NCBI GenBank assembly: GCA_951217055.1
Contig: OX578285.1
Span: forward strand, 47,804,024 to 47,868,023
Reading direction: 5' to 3'
Origin: Gerris lacustris
Lineage: Eukaryota > Arthropoda > Insecta > Hemiptera > Gerridae
DNA length: 64,000 bases
A program made the position numbers and the translations under genes. The notes below the pieces were generated by a model. That model was not told where the DNA came from. It saw only the letters and a list, made by a program, of their open reading frames with translations, and did not search any database. Positions 1 to 26,600 of the stretch are shown here, piece by piece. Numbering within the stretch: position 1 is the first letter of the stretch; each line of letters starts with the position of its first letter.

Positions 1-1376
1 TTATCGATTTAAAAAAAGCTTTCGATACTGTTTCCCACACTATTTTGTTAAATAAACTTGAATGTATAGGGATACGGGGGCTTGTCTTAAATTATTTAAA
101 AGTTACCTAACAAACAGAAAACAACAAGTTAAACTAGACGGTAGATTTAGCGAACCAGTTATAGTAAATTTTGGAACCCCCAAAAGAACGGTGATCGCGC
201 CCTGGCTATTCCTGGTTTATGTAAATAACTTACTAAAACTAAAAAACTCCTATTCAGAAATAATTTCCTTTGTCGACGATACTCTGGTATATTTCAGAGG
301 ATCCACTTGGAAGGAAGTTCTAACTAAAGCTACAAAAGGAATGACTGAAATAAAATCTTGGTTTGACAACAACTTACTTACTCTTAATCTAGCTAAAACC
401 AAATACACGACTTTCTCACACGACGTAAGAGGACAACCGCATCCCGACTTGACTAGACTTATCTTACACCAACCTCAATGTACTAGACCGTTAGACTTCA
501 CCTGTACATGCAGTTCCCTTTTAGAAAAAGTAGACTCTATCAAATACCTTGGGGTAATGATTGATTCTAACTTGAATTGGAAACTCCATATCGACTGGGT
601 AGTCAAAAGAATCAGAAAAACATTTTACAGTTTTATACAGATAAGAAACTTTGTTAACAAGTCCACACTAAAAATTATATACCAAGCCCTCGTAGAGTCA
701 ATTGTAAATTATTGTATACTGTCTTGGGAAATAGTACAAAAAACTGTTATTAAAATTATATTGAAAAAACCAGTTAGATACAGTTCGGTGCTTTGCTACC
801 AAGACCTGATGGTGCTGCCTATTCATCTGCTTTTTATGAAGGCAACCCTGATGTATTTTTTTAACCATGAAAAAACCGATGTCCATCATAATTATTCAAC
901 TGGACATAAAATAAACAATAAAGTACAAATTCCTTACTGTAAAACAACAAAGAAACAGAGACACGCTACGTACTTAGGACCAAAATACTACAACCAACTA
1001 CCTGACAACCTCAAACAAATACAAACAATTAACACTTTTCAACAGAAACTAAAACCCTACCTATTCTCACTGATTTCAATAGACAGCAACACTAGAAAGT
1101 ACTGATAACAACATCAATGAACTATATTATAAATAAACATCCTATAAAATAATCACTTTTAGAGAGACTTTTAGATCACTATAAATACGAAAACAATTTC
1201 TAAGAGACGAGGCCCTCGCTCTAGTTTCTCACTCTACTGAGGGTCCTTACCAAACAAATTTTTTTCTTTAAAATAAAATGGGAATATTATTGAAAAATAT
1301 TATATGTGAAAAAATGTAATTGATGTACTTATTTTTCTTTTTGGTGAAATAAATATTATTATTATTATTATTATAA
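1..1376 (+). pseudogene. Non-LTR retrotransposon (LINE) 3' portion, copy 1
   Basis: This is the 3' part of a reverse transcriptase gene that enters from the left window edge. Reading from base 3 gives IDLKKAFDTVSHTILLNKL, a typical RT domain block. A single-base loss near base 100 moves the frame, which then stays open to 1105 and contains the catalytic-loop motif FVDDT (about 268-282) preceded by YVNNLL. The usual PQG motif before it is altered to PKRT. A non-coding tail follows with a GC-rich hairpin (about 1205-1250), then AT-rich sequence and a terminal (ATT)n tract at about 1355-1376. A second copy of the same family lies at about 53377-54797, with the same FVDDT context and the same tail. 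The copy is dead because of the frameshift and altered motif. The family is Jockey/CR1-like by RT style; the exact clade cannot be fixed by eye. Confidence 0.85.
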
Positions 1377-1708
1377 TTCCCATGTATATTTTTCGCCCTA
1401 GAGAAGTTTAGCTGTTCCCCCAACCTTTTGAGTTGCGCCCCAGGGCACATGCCCATTGTGCCCCTAAACTTAAATCGGCCCTGAATATACAGTTGTGTTT
1501 TCGTAGCATACCAACTTTATCATCAATTTGATTAGTGATTGATAACATTATTTTATTGATTAATTTCTCTTGAAAAGTAGTTAATTAATTCTATGGAAAA
1601 GTTCTATTTTGTTGAGCAAAAGATACCATTTCTAAGTACTAGACCATTTAATCCACCTCTAGTTAGCCGCCAAATTGTTTATGGGGTATGATAAGGAAGA
1701 ATAAACTA

Positions 1709-2323
1709 CAGTAGAGCGTCGATTATCCGAACTAAAGTTTTTTTTGGGGTGGTTCGGATCAAAAATTCGGATAATCGAAATTTAAAAGGGAAGATGCAAA
1801 AATAATCAACCACGCTTATGCAAAAAGCATATTTGTTTAATTTATCTAGTACATATTGAAAAAAATATATTTTAGTTGTATCACCTAAGATTAAATTGGC
1901 ATAAAGAAGGTTGTAATACTCGTCTGCTTAATTTTTTTACTTAATTTTTCACTATGAATCACGATTAGTCGAATCCCATGACGTAATTTGAAATTTTTCA
2001 GCCACTCAGAACTAAGGATGAATAAAGAGTCATCACCAAGCGTCATGTTTAATTCCACTGCTTTATCACACAATATGGGTCCAGATATAGATATGGGCTG
2101 TCCAGAGGCCCGTTTTTGCAAAAACCAAGTGAATACAGCATCTTCTAACAATTTGGATTTCGTTTTTTGTTTTTTTTTATTTTATACAGCAAACACCGCT
2201 CATTCTAGGAATTAATTTTGCGGTGGCTTTTGATTTTGATTTTTTTTTTTTTTTTTTTCATGAAGCTAGTTCGGATAATTGAACGTTCGGATAACTGACG
2301 TTCGGATAATCAACGCTCTACTG
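1709..2323 (-). mobile_element. Tigger/pogo-like DNA transposon, internally deleted
   Basis: The ends are matching terminal inverted repeats, CAGTAGAGCGTCGATTATCC on the left and the reverse complement of nearly the same sequence on the right. Both are flanked by TA (1707-1708 and 2324-2325), the Tc1/mariner superfamily target duplication. On the minus strand 2151-1891 is open. It begins with a CENP-B/Tc5-type DNA-binding segment (LEDAVFTWFLQKRASGQPIS, then WLKNFKLRHGIR) and passes directly into a C-terminal-looking tail (QTSITTFF). The DDE catalytic domain is therefore missing, so this is a non-autonomous deletion derivative. It sits just downstream of the 3' end of the SEL1L-like gene. Confidence 0.85.
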
Positions 2324-2719
2324 TATTATTGGTTTTGCTTAAACATCAATAAAACAAAATGAAACAATAACAACAGCATTAGTTAAAATTCTATTGTTAT
2401 ATAAGTAATCTTGTTATATTTTGTAACCAATAAAATAATATTTGCAAAATATAGGAAGAAGGATTTATTTTTTTAAAAAAACAGCCACATTATTATAATA
2501 ATAATCCATAGACCAAAAGGGTTTAAATTAATGAATAAAAAAACACACTTTTATAATATTTTATGTTTTTTATCACCGACTTTCTCACCAATATTTAACA
2601 ACGATTTGAAATCCATAGGTAACAGTTCATTTAAATATACAGAGTTTAAATAGACATATATACACAAACACATAGAATAGAATTTTTAGTCCAAATTTTA
2701 ATTTTAAAATACAATATTG

Positions 2720-19033
<16,314 letters not shown>

Positions 19034-21072
19034 AATTGGGTTGTCGCAGAATAAAAAGCACTCATTTAACACTTACATAAAACCTTCGTGTAGAAGAAAA
19101 CAAATAAATAACCACTACGGAATGATTTTACTGTTAAAAATGTTCAATCGGTGTCTCTCGGTTTCAAACGGATAAATTTCTTTAAATAATGCATTATACT
19201 GATGCTAAACGGTTTAAAAGGAATTTTTATCGACTGTCGGGGCCGAAAAACACGACATTAATTCTAAACCAGCGAAAATAACGATTCTAAACCTGCAGAT
19301 CCTCATTAAAGCCCTAAAACGAAAACGTCAACTGTCAACAGATAAACAGAGCGTAGATATTCTCTTTTTCTACCGGGCTCGACGTCTTACAAGCCAGGTT
19401 GATTTGCCTTCGAATCGAGAGTAAGTCGGATCGATTTAACCGATATAAATAACGAAAAGAAACTTGAAGCGAGGTGTGCAGAAAATATTTTCAACTCTAC
19501 GAACTAACTATCTAAGAATTAATCCCCTAGAGAGGAATAAGTACACGTAATCCTAACGAATCCAAAAGATAAACAAGCCTGAATCCAAGTTAAACTAATC
19601 TGGGTTTGATAACACTGCAAATTTATTCGGGCGATTCGTTTTGTTCTTCTTTACGTCGGTCATGTCAGACAGGTTGTCGCGTCGCTTGTGCTCGGCACTT
19701 GCCGACTCCGACTACCTTTACCTTTACCAAGCCTACTTCTGCGTCTCCTTTCTGCCTTTTTATTGCACACATGTCTGAGATGCATAGATTTTAAAGAGCG
19801 GCACGATCGGTAAAGTGAGGTAGCCCTGCAACCTGCAACTTGACGAACAATGATTTCTGAGTCAGAGAGCAGGTTGAAGTTGCAACTTCAGGTTTCACCG
19901 ACACCGTCGGTTGCATTATAATCAAAAGATTTTTGGTGGGTGGAGCCTATGTTGGCAAACATGTTGCACTATCAGTATCAGTAGTGGGGGTTAGCTTAGG
20001 AACGGAACAGCAACTTGGTTGTTACATTAGTATTAAGTATCAATATATCGTACATTCTAGCTCAAACGTACGTAGTGTAAGTACACCAACAAACTGGTCC
20101 CTTTGACTATGAGTTCTGTTTATACACTGATGTCGCTGGTTATGGGTTAAAGTTGCTTAGTGGAAGGCGAAGTTGGCACCATGATGGGCAACCAGGTTGT
20201 AATTGAAGGTCCGTGGGCCGCTTTAAAGCGTCTTTCCTTTCGAGAGGACAGTGACCTCGAAACCAAAACGCCCCGTTTTAAATTGAATAATTGAACGAGA
20301 GGTTTTCAAACGGTTCATGTTGTGTTTTTATGGATTTATTGTTTGTGTTTGTTGATTTTCACATTTAAATGTTAAGTTTTACTCAATTCTATGGATGTAA
20401 AAGTGTTGAAGAACATGTAATTTCTATTAATAGTTGTTTGAAGTCGTCCGACGGAGTTATGATTTTTCGTGAGCCTTAAACTTAAATGTAAGTATTTCCA
20501 TGTTTATTAGAAAGTAGATAATGCGTTATTTGTTTTTGTGACATTTTCGTGGTGCTGTAACTACTATAAGCTTTTATCGATAAAATTGATAAGAGTAATT
20601 GTGTAATAAAACTGGAATGGGTTCTCTCACTTGCGATCTTACTATTAGATTAACATTGCTAGTGCGACCTATCTTTGTCTTAACGTCCTTAAGACCAAGG
20701 CAAATGACTGTGCTGGTTGGAAATAAGATTACCTAATTACCTAGACAATGCCTTTCGGGCTAATCTGCAGAACAGAGGACATTTATCAAGTATGAAGAAG
20801 ATTATGCCCCTTCGTCTTTAAATTAAATTACGCAAAGGAACGTTATAACTTATATAAACAAGAGTGATTATGTCCCATCGTCACAATAGAGATAAAAATA
20901 TAATGAAATAGTGTTGCGGACTTGACAACCCTATTCTAAAGCTCTTCCCTGATCAAATGAGTGCTTATGCCTTATCCTTAATGATGTTAAATTAGCTAAA
21001 AATTGTATCCTTTTACTCATGTTCATTTTCCAATATTCTTTACCCTTTAAGTCCTATGGGTGTAAATTTATG

Positions 21073-21655
21073 GGTAAATCTGCACTATTTGGCCCACTAA
21101 CTTCTAATTGTCCGATTTACTTGCAATTTTTTTTAACTGTTTCTTTTTACATATTAAAAACGATTCCGGTTGTATCATCTCGGTAAATTCAATAGTTTTT
21201 TGTAAAAAAAATACGTAAAAGTGAAGTGTTCAGTGCTGTTTACAGAAACAAAGTATTTTTAACGGCTGCTCCGCACCGCTTCGCGGTGCTCAACTCATTT
21301 TCTGAAGAAAAACAACCCTGCTGTATATAGACCAGGTAGATGTCCAAATTGAAGTACAAAATTCGCTAAATTATCACTTTAACTTTAGCCAAAAAAATAC
21401 GTAAAATGTCACTTCCTAAGAAAAATAAGGGAAGGTTATGGTTAGTTTGGGTTAAGATTTGTACTTTTCGCCATAACCTTCCTCATTTCCCTAAGACAGT
21501 GATACTTTTACGTATTTTTTTTTACAAAAAACTATTGAATTTACCGAGATGGTACAGCCGGAATCGTTTTTAATATGTAAAAAGGAACAGTTTAAAAAAA
21601 ATTGCAAGTAAATCGGACAATTAGAAGTTAGTGGGCCAAATAGTGCAGATTTACC
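21073..21655. mobile_element. 583-bp long-TIR DNA transposon with 8-bp TSD
   Basis: Arms of about 150 bp are inverted copies, from GGTAAATCTGCACTATTTGG to CCAAATAGTGCAGATTTACC, including the shared CGATTCCGG/CCGGAATCG segment. An exact 8-bp direct repeat AATTTATG flanks it (21065-21072, 21656-21663). The core holds the dispersed fragment also seen at 18228-18402. There is no transposase. An 8-bp duplication fits hAT or P-like families, but the ends do not match the usual CAG of hAT. Confidence 0.88.
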
Positions 21656-21780
21656 AATTTATGTTTTAATGTTCCTTTGCAAAAGGCCTATGGACGTAAA
21701 TTTACGTTTTCAGGTTTTTCTTGTTTGGAGGCACGGTTTGTCAGTGTAAATTTATTTAAGTATATCTAGAGCTATCTCTT

Positions 21781-22135
21781 AAGGGGGCCTGGGTGGCTCG
21801 GAGGCTAGAGTGCTTGCCTTGCGATAAGGCAAGTAAAGCAGCCTCAAGCAGGGTCAGAAGATGGATGGGTGACCGCTTCTGACCACTGCTTTGGTTTCGA
21901 TTCCCGGACCGGGCCCCCCGCTCAATGTCCACCTAGCATTGTTTAAACAAATGGGAAGCTCCTTGAAAGAGTGGCGCCACCAGGTTTCAGCCTGGAAACC
22001 ATGATGATGACATTTTTAGTTAACAACCATATCGTCACACGATTATGTGAAGATTTCGGTCCCTAACCCGGGTTTAATCAATGGGCCCACCTAAGTGGCC
22101 TGCGTCTTCGGGTGTAAAAGCCCCCCGGAATAAAA
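21781..22135 (+). mobile_element. Intact SINE with tRNA-like boxes and a 5S rRNA-like segment
   Basis: A 355-bp element between exact 13-bp direct repeats AGAGCTATCTCTT (21768-21780, 22136-22148), with an A-rich 3' end (GGAATAAAA), the hallmarks of LINE-driven retrotransposition. It has an A-box-like TGGCTCGGAGGCTAGAGTGC (21794-21813) and a B-box-like GGTTTCGATTC (21893-21903), but the spacing is wide. Between them lies AAGCAGCCTCAAGC...GATGGGTGACCGC (about 21837-21876), which matches the 3' half and internal control region of 5S rRNA. It is probably transcribed by RNA polymerase III. Confidence 0.82.
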
Positions 22136-22383
22136 AGAGCTATCTCTTGGCTCTATGGTGTATTACGAACATTCTATGAAGAGCTTAGCAGATAAGGCGA
22201 TGGTTGAACACAGATAAGAAAGGATAGAAGAAATGTGGTCATCTTGGGTTTTTAGATCCTGGCATGAGTGTACAATTGTTCAGTTGTAATACAAACAAAT
22301 CATATTAGTATATAAACTATTTTTTGGACTCAAGGGACCTCAAATCGTGTAAATCCATCAATTTTTGTGAAATCACAATAATA

Positions 22384-22591
22384 CAGGGTCCGGCAGTGAA
22401 ACGGGAAGATTAACATATTGCGAAGATTAGAGCCAGACGGCTCGAGAGGAGTGGGGAACTCGACCTTGAGCGTCCAGAGGGCCGGTATTTCCACTAATTT
22501 AGATTAAATTTGTGTAAATAAAGTTCAATAAATATTAATAATTAAGACTTAGAGAGTTTTTGAAATATTCCTGTTTCACTGCCGGACCCTG
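22384..22591. mobile_element. 208-bp TA-flanked MITE
   Basis: The left end CAGGGTCCGGCAGTGAAACG and right end GTTTCACTGCCGGACCCTG are near-perfect inverted repeats between TA dinucleotides (22382-22383, 22592-22593). The flanks also carry a direct repeat TTTTTGTGAAATCACAATA, which belongs to the host repeat it landed in. No coding capacity. Confidence 0.85.
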
Positions 22592-22924
22592 TATATATGA
22601 TTTTTGTGAAATCACAATACTTTATATACTATTTAACCCCTTTTATTTTTTTTAAATACTATATGAGAAAGTAAAAACGATCATAAAAGCAGCGAGCATT
22701 AAAAGCTTATCGATAATTTCATTGTTTTACTGTGTATATTGTTGGCACTGGTCAGTATAGAACCGATTTGACCTATATTAAGTTAGTTGTCTAATATAGT
22801 ATTATTGTTTTACAAATCCAATTAATTATGAATGCATTTGGCTCAAATAATCATGGTGTTTTAAGCAATTTAAACAAAAAAGGACCCTTTTAATGTGTTT
22901 TAGGTGTTTTCTGGGTGAAGCAAA

Positions 22925-23572
22925 ATGGTTGCTAGTTTGCAGTGCAAAAAAGAGGCCTTGGAAGCTAAACTCAAGGACAAAACAAACGAACTGAAGAAAT
23001 TATGCTTCGAGGAAGCAGAATTAACAGGTATTTTACCTGTTGAAACCCCTTTAGAACCAGGGGAAAGTCCTCCACATTTTCCACGACGTATCGGAACATC
23101 TTTTGCATTTCCTGAAAACCTCATTGATAAACTGCAGTCAAAAGAAGTAAGGAGTTCTATGTCATTTATTTACTTGTTTTAATCTATAGTCATTGCTATA
23201 TTAATTATAATATTTAAATAAGAAGTAAACAAACCCAGCAGAGACTATATTATTTTTCAAACCACAATTTATGTAGTGAACATGAACTAGGACCTTCTTA
23301 TTCCAAAGATTAATGCACATACACAAATTTAAAAAAAAATGGGGGGGGGAATCCAGTTGAATGCATGTATGTATATAAAAAAACAAACAATTTTACTAAA
23401 TATTAGACTCATGTTAAAAGGAAAATTAGAAGATATTTATCAAATTTAATTAAATATAAAATTAAACAAAATCTCTGAAATTTTTTTTATTCTTATTGAA
23501 AATGTTATTGGTAATTTGTTGATGTTAATGTTTAGCCTAAAGAACGAGATGGGTGAAATATAGCTACTCTTA

Positions 23573-23655
<83 letters not shown>

Positions 23656-26600
23656 AAGCATACCAAAACTAACTTAAATGTTTTAAAGTATATAAAACAT
23701 TATGACACATGTTTTTGAACAACTATAATTGTTATTTTAATCAAATTATAATTATCAATATCTATGGGAGACATACAGAGAAAAATAGACCCCTGCACCG
23801 GGACTTGAATTTCTAATATATTGTACTAGGTACAGGTATTAATTGAGTACTTTATAATTATAAGAGTTAATTCTCGATCCAGTTCTATTGCCGTGAATAT
23901 TTGGCTTGCTAGATTTGTAGAAAAGATTGAAAGCTTGGATTCGGGGAATTCGTATTGGTAACAACAGAGAAAAATCATTCTCCCGTATAGCTCAGTTGGT
24001 AAGAGCACCTGTAACGGATTAATAGGAGGACCCATGGTTCAAGTCCCGGCGCGGGGGTCTATTTTTCTCTGCATGTCTCCCGTAGTTATTGATAATTATA
24101 ATTTGATTTAAAGTAAAATTTAATTTTTCCGTAGTATGAATACTTTCAAAAACTTAAAAATTTGAATTTATAATTGTTATGATTTCAGGCCATTTCATCA
24201 CTAGAACTAGAATTACAGGTTCAAACCGGCATTGCTGAAGCAGCATTAGGTCTTGCAAATGACGGCTCATCAAACAAGTCTGTTCGCAGAAAGCATAAAG
24301 CAATATATCAAGAAAGCCAGAGGAAACTTTTTGAATTAGAAGGCAAACTGAATGCATTGAAGAGTCTGCAGGCTAGACAACTTAAGAAGAATAAGTCACC
24401 AGACGGTGGTACTACTCAACACCTTTTTACTTTTGCTTTTGTTTTACAATTGCTCTTTTTGTTTACTACCTTCAACTTAAGTCACCTACGGCTTACAATG
24501 TAAACTGCTTGCTATTGTAGGTCAATGAATAGTTTATATCACATGTTTAAAGAAATGAAACACTGTAGTTATAAAATATAATTTCATTTGTCTATAACAC
24601 AATTTTTAATTAATATAAGAATCAGACCGGTTTCAGCCTCTAAAATACTAAGATATAAAAATGTATAAAAGTATGACGGCTATCTTCAATGACTTATATT
24701 TCTAGACTGAATTACCACCTTACCTTCTAAGAAGGTAAGGTGGCGAGGGTTTAGGACATTTAGGTCAGGTGGAGGTGGGGAGTGGAATAGCGGGTGTTTA
24801 CAATCAGATTAAGCGCTAGGGCAGAGAGAGGTGTGTATAGGAAGTATATGTATTGACTATTACAGATATGAATAATGACTAAACTTAAGTTTACTAGAAT
24901 TTAAGAAAAGGAGAAACTCTAAACATAACAAATAATAAAAAATAATAAGAAATGAATAAGTAACATATTTAAACATAGTTAACATAATTGTACGCATAAA
25001 ACCCCTTATAAGGAGTTAATTTAATAAATAAGAGCAATTATACATTTATCTCCAGTAGGGAGAAAAAATTGTGATTTTAGATTAGTTCAGAGGGACTAAA
25101 GTAAGTCCTTTCTTCCCTGAACTCAAAAAGTAGGGAGAAAAAGTAAAAGTAGTGCTAAATAGTAAAGTAGGGAGAAAAAAAAAGGATTGCCAACTTAATT
25201 ATTTTATAAATAGTAGAGAATGAATGGCTAATGTAGTGAGGTTGTAGGAATCAGGTTGGCGACACTGCTTTTTTTTACCTAGTTTATCATTGTTTTTAAA
25301 CCTGCATCTCAATAACCTTCTATTTGAGTTTAACTGCAATTCTTATTTGTTTTTAATATTGAATCTCTTATATCTGCTATTAAAAGTGCTAACAATTATT
25401 GTTATTTATTAAAATAATTAATAAAAACTGTGCAGTGGATGAAAATGTGTATTTTCTCCCTACTGGAGATAAAATATTGTTTGTACCTCTGGAGTAAACT
25501 GCTATAATTCCGCTCGTGATAATTATCTCCCTCGGCTTCGCCTCGGGATTTAGGGACCATGGTTCCTTCGCCAACCAACTTATTCGCTCAGGGAATAATG
25601 GCTTACTTTACTCCCTAGGTGCATAAATAACTATTAATATTATTTCGGTTTCATTTATTTCTAAAAATATGATGTATTTTAGTTGCAGTCGTTGCAGAGG
25701 ATGAGAAATCTTTGTCTAGAAATGATTCTCCTAGCAAGCATGAAACTTTGTCACACTCTCTATCTGACAGTTGGGTTCCAAATCGACACTATCACTCTTT
25801 TAACAGCTTATCAAGGTATTTATTTTTTTATAGCATTGATATTAATAATATTATATATATTTTATTCAATTTTTGACAAGCAAAATCAATAACACCAATT
25901 GTCTTCTGTAAGTTTGACATCAAATGCTGTAAATTATATTTTAATTTAAATCAAATTATAATTATTATTAACAACGGGTGATACAGAAAAAAATAGACTC
26001 CAGCACCGGGACTCGAACCATGGGCCTCTATATTTTCAGTATAGTGCTCACTGAAGAATAATTTCCTCTGTCAATAACGATACCTAGTCCCGAATTTTGC
26101 TTTTAATTTTCCACAAGTCTAGGAGTCGACATTTACGACAATAGAACTAGACCGAGAATTATCACTTATAATTATAAAGTACCCAATTGGTACACCTTGT
26201 ACAATCGATTAGAAAATCATTTTTAAGTTTTTGGTAGTATTCATACTTCGGAAAGTTTAAATTTTAATTTAAATCAAATTACAATTATTTTTAACAACGG
26301 GAGATAGACAGAGAAAAATAGACTCCAGCGCCGGGACTCGAACCACTGACCTCTATATTATTTTTTATAGCATTGATATTAGTAATATTATTTATATTTC
26401 ATTCAATTTTTGATAAGCTGAATCAATAACACCAATTGTCTTCTGTAAGTTTGACATCAAATGCTGTAAATTATATGTATCTTAAATTATAAAAAACATG
26501 ATTTTTTTTTATAAAAACATGATATTATGAATACTATCTTGATATTTTTTTCTATTGTGAGTTATTAATGACTTGTAGTGTGAACTATTAAATATGTTAA

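Larger units (their letters stand above)
19034..22902. promoter_or_regulatory. Intergenic region between two divergent genes
   Basis: Spans from the SEL1L start codon (minus strand) to the last splice acceptor before the CUPID-gene ATG (plus strand). Upstream of SEL1L the first few hundred bases are less AT-rich and free of recognised repeats. A strong donor-like AAAT|GTAAGTATTT at about 20486 and an acceptor-like TGTTTTAG at about 22902 suggest a non-coding first exon of the plus-strand gene ending near 20486. No TATA box or ER-stress element could be identified with confidence. Three mobile elements occupy 21073-22591. Confidence 0.45.

Noticed and set aside
22900..23124. Minus-strand frame of 74 codons
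   Set aside because: Antisense to the first coding exon of the CUPID gene.
23983..24057. tRNA gene suggested by good A and B boxes (TAGCTCAGTTGGTAAGAGC, GGTTCAAGTCC)
   Set aside because: The acceptor stem has mismatches, the anticodon arm does not pair convincingly, and the same body and tail recur elsewhere as a SINE family.
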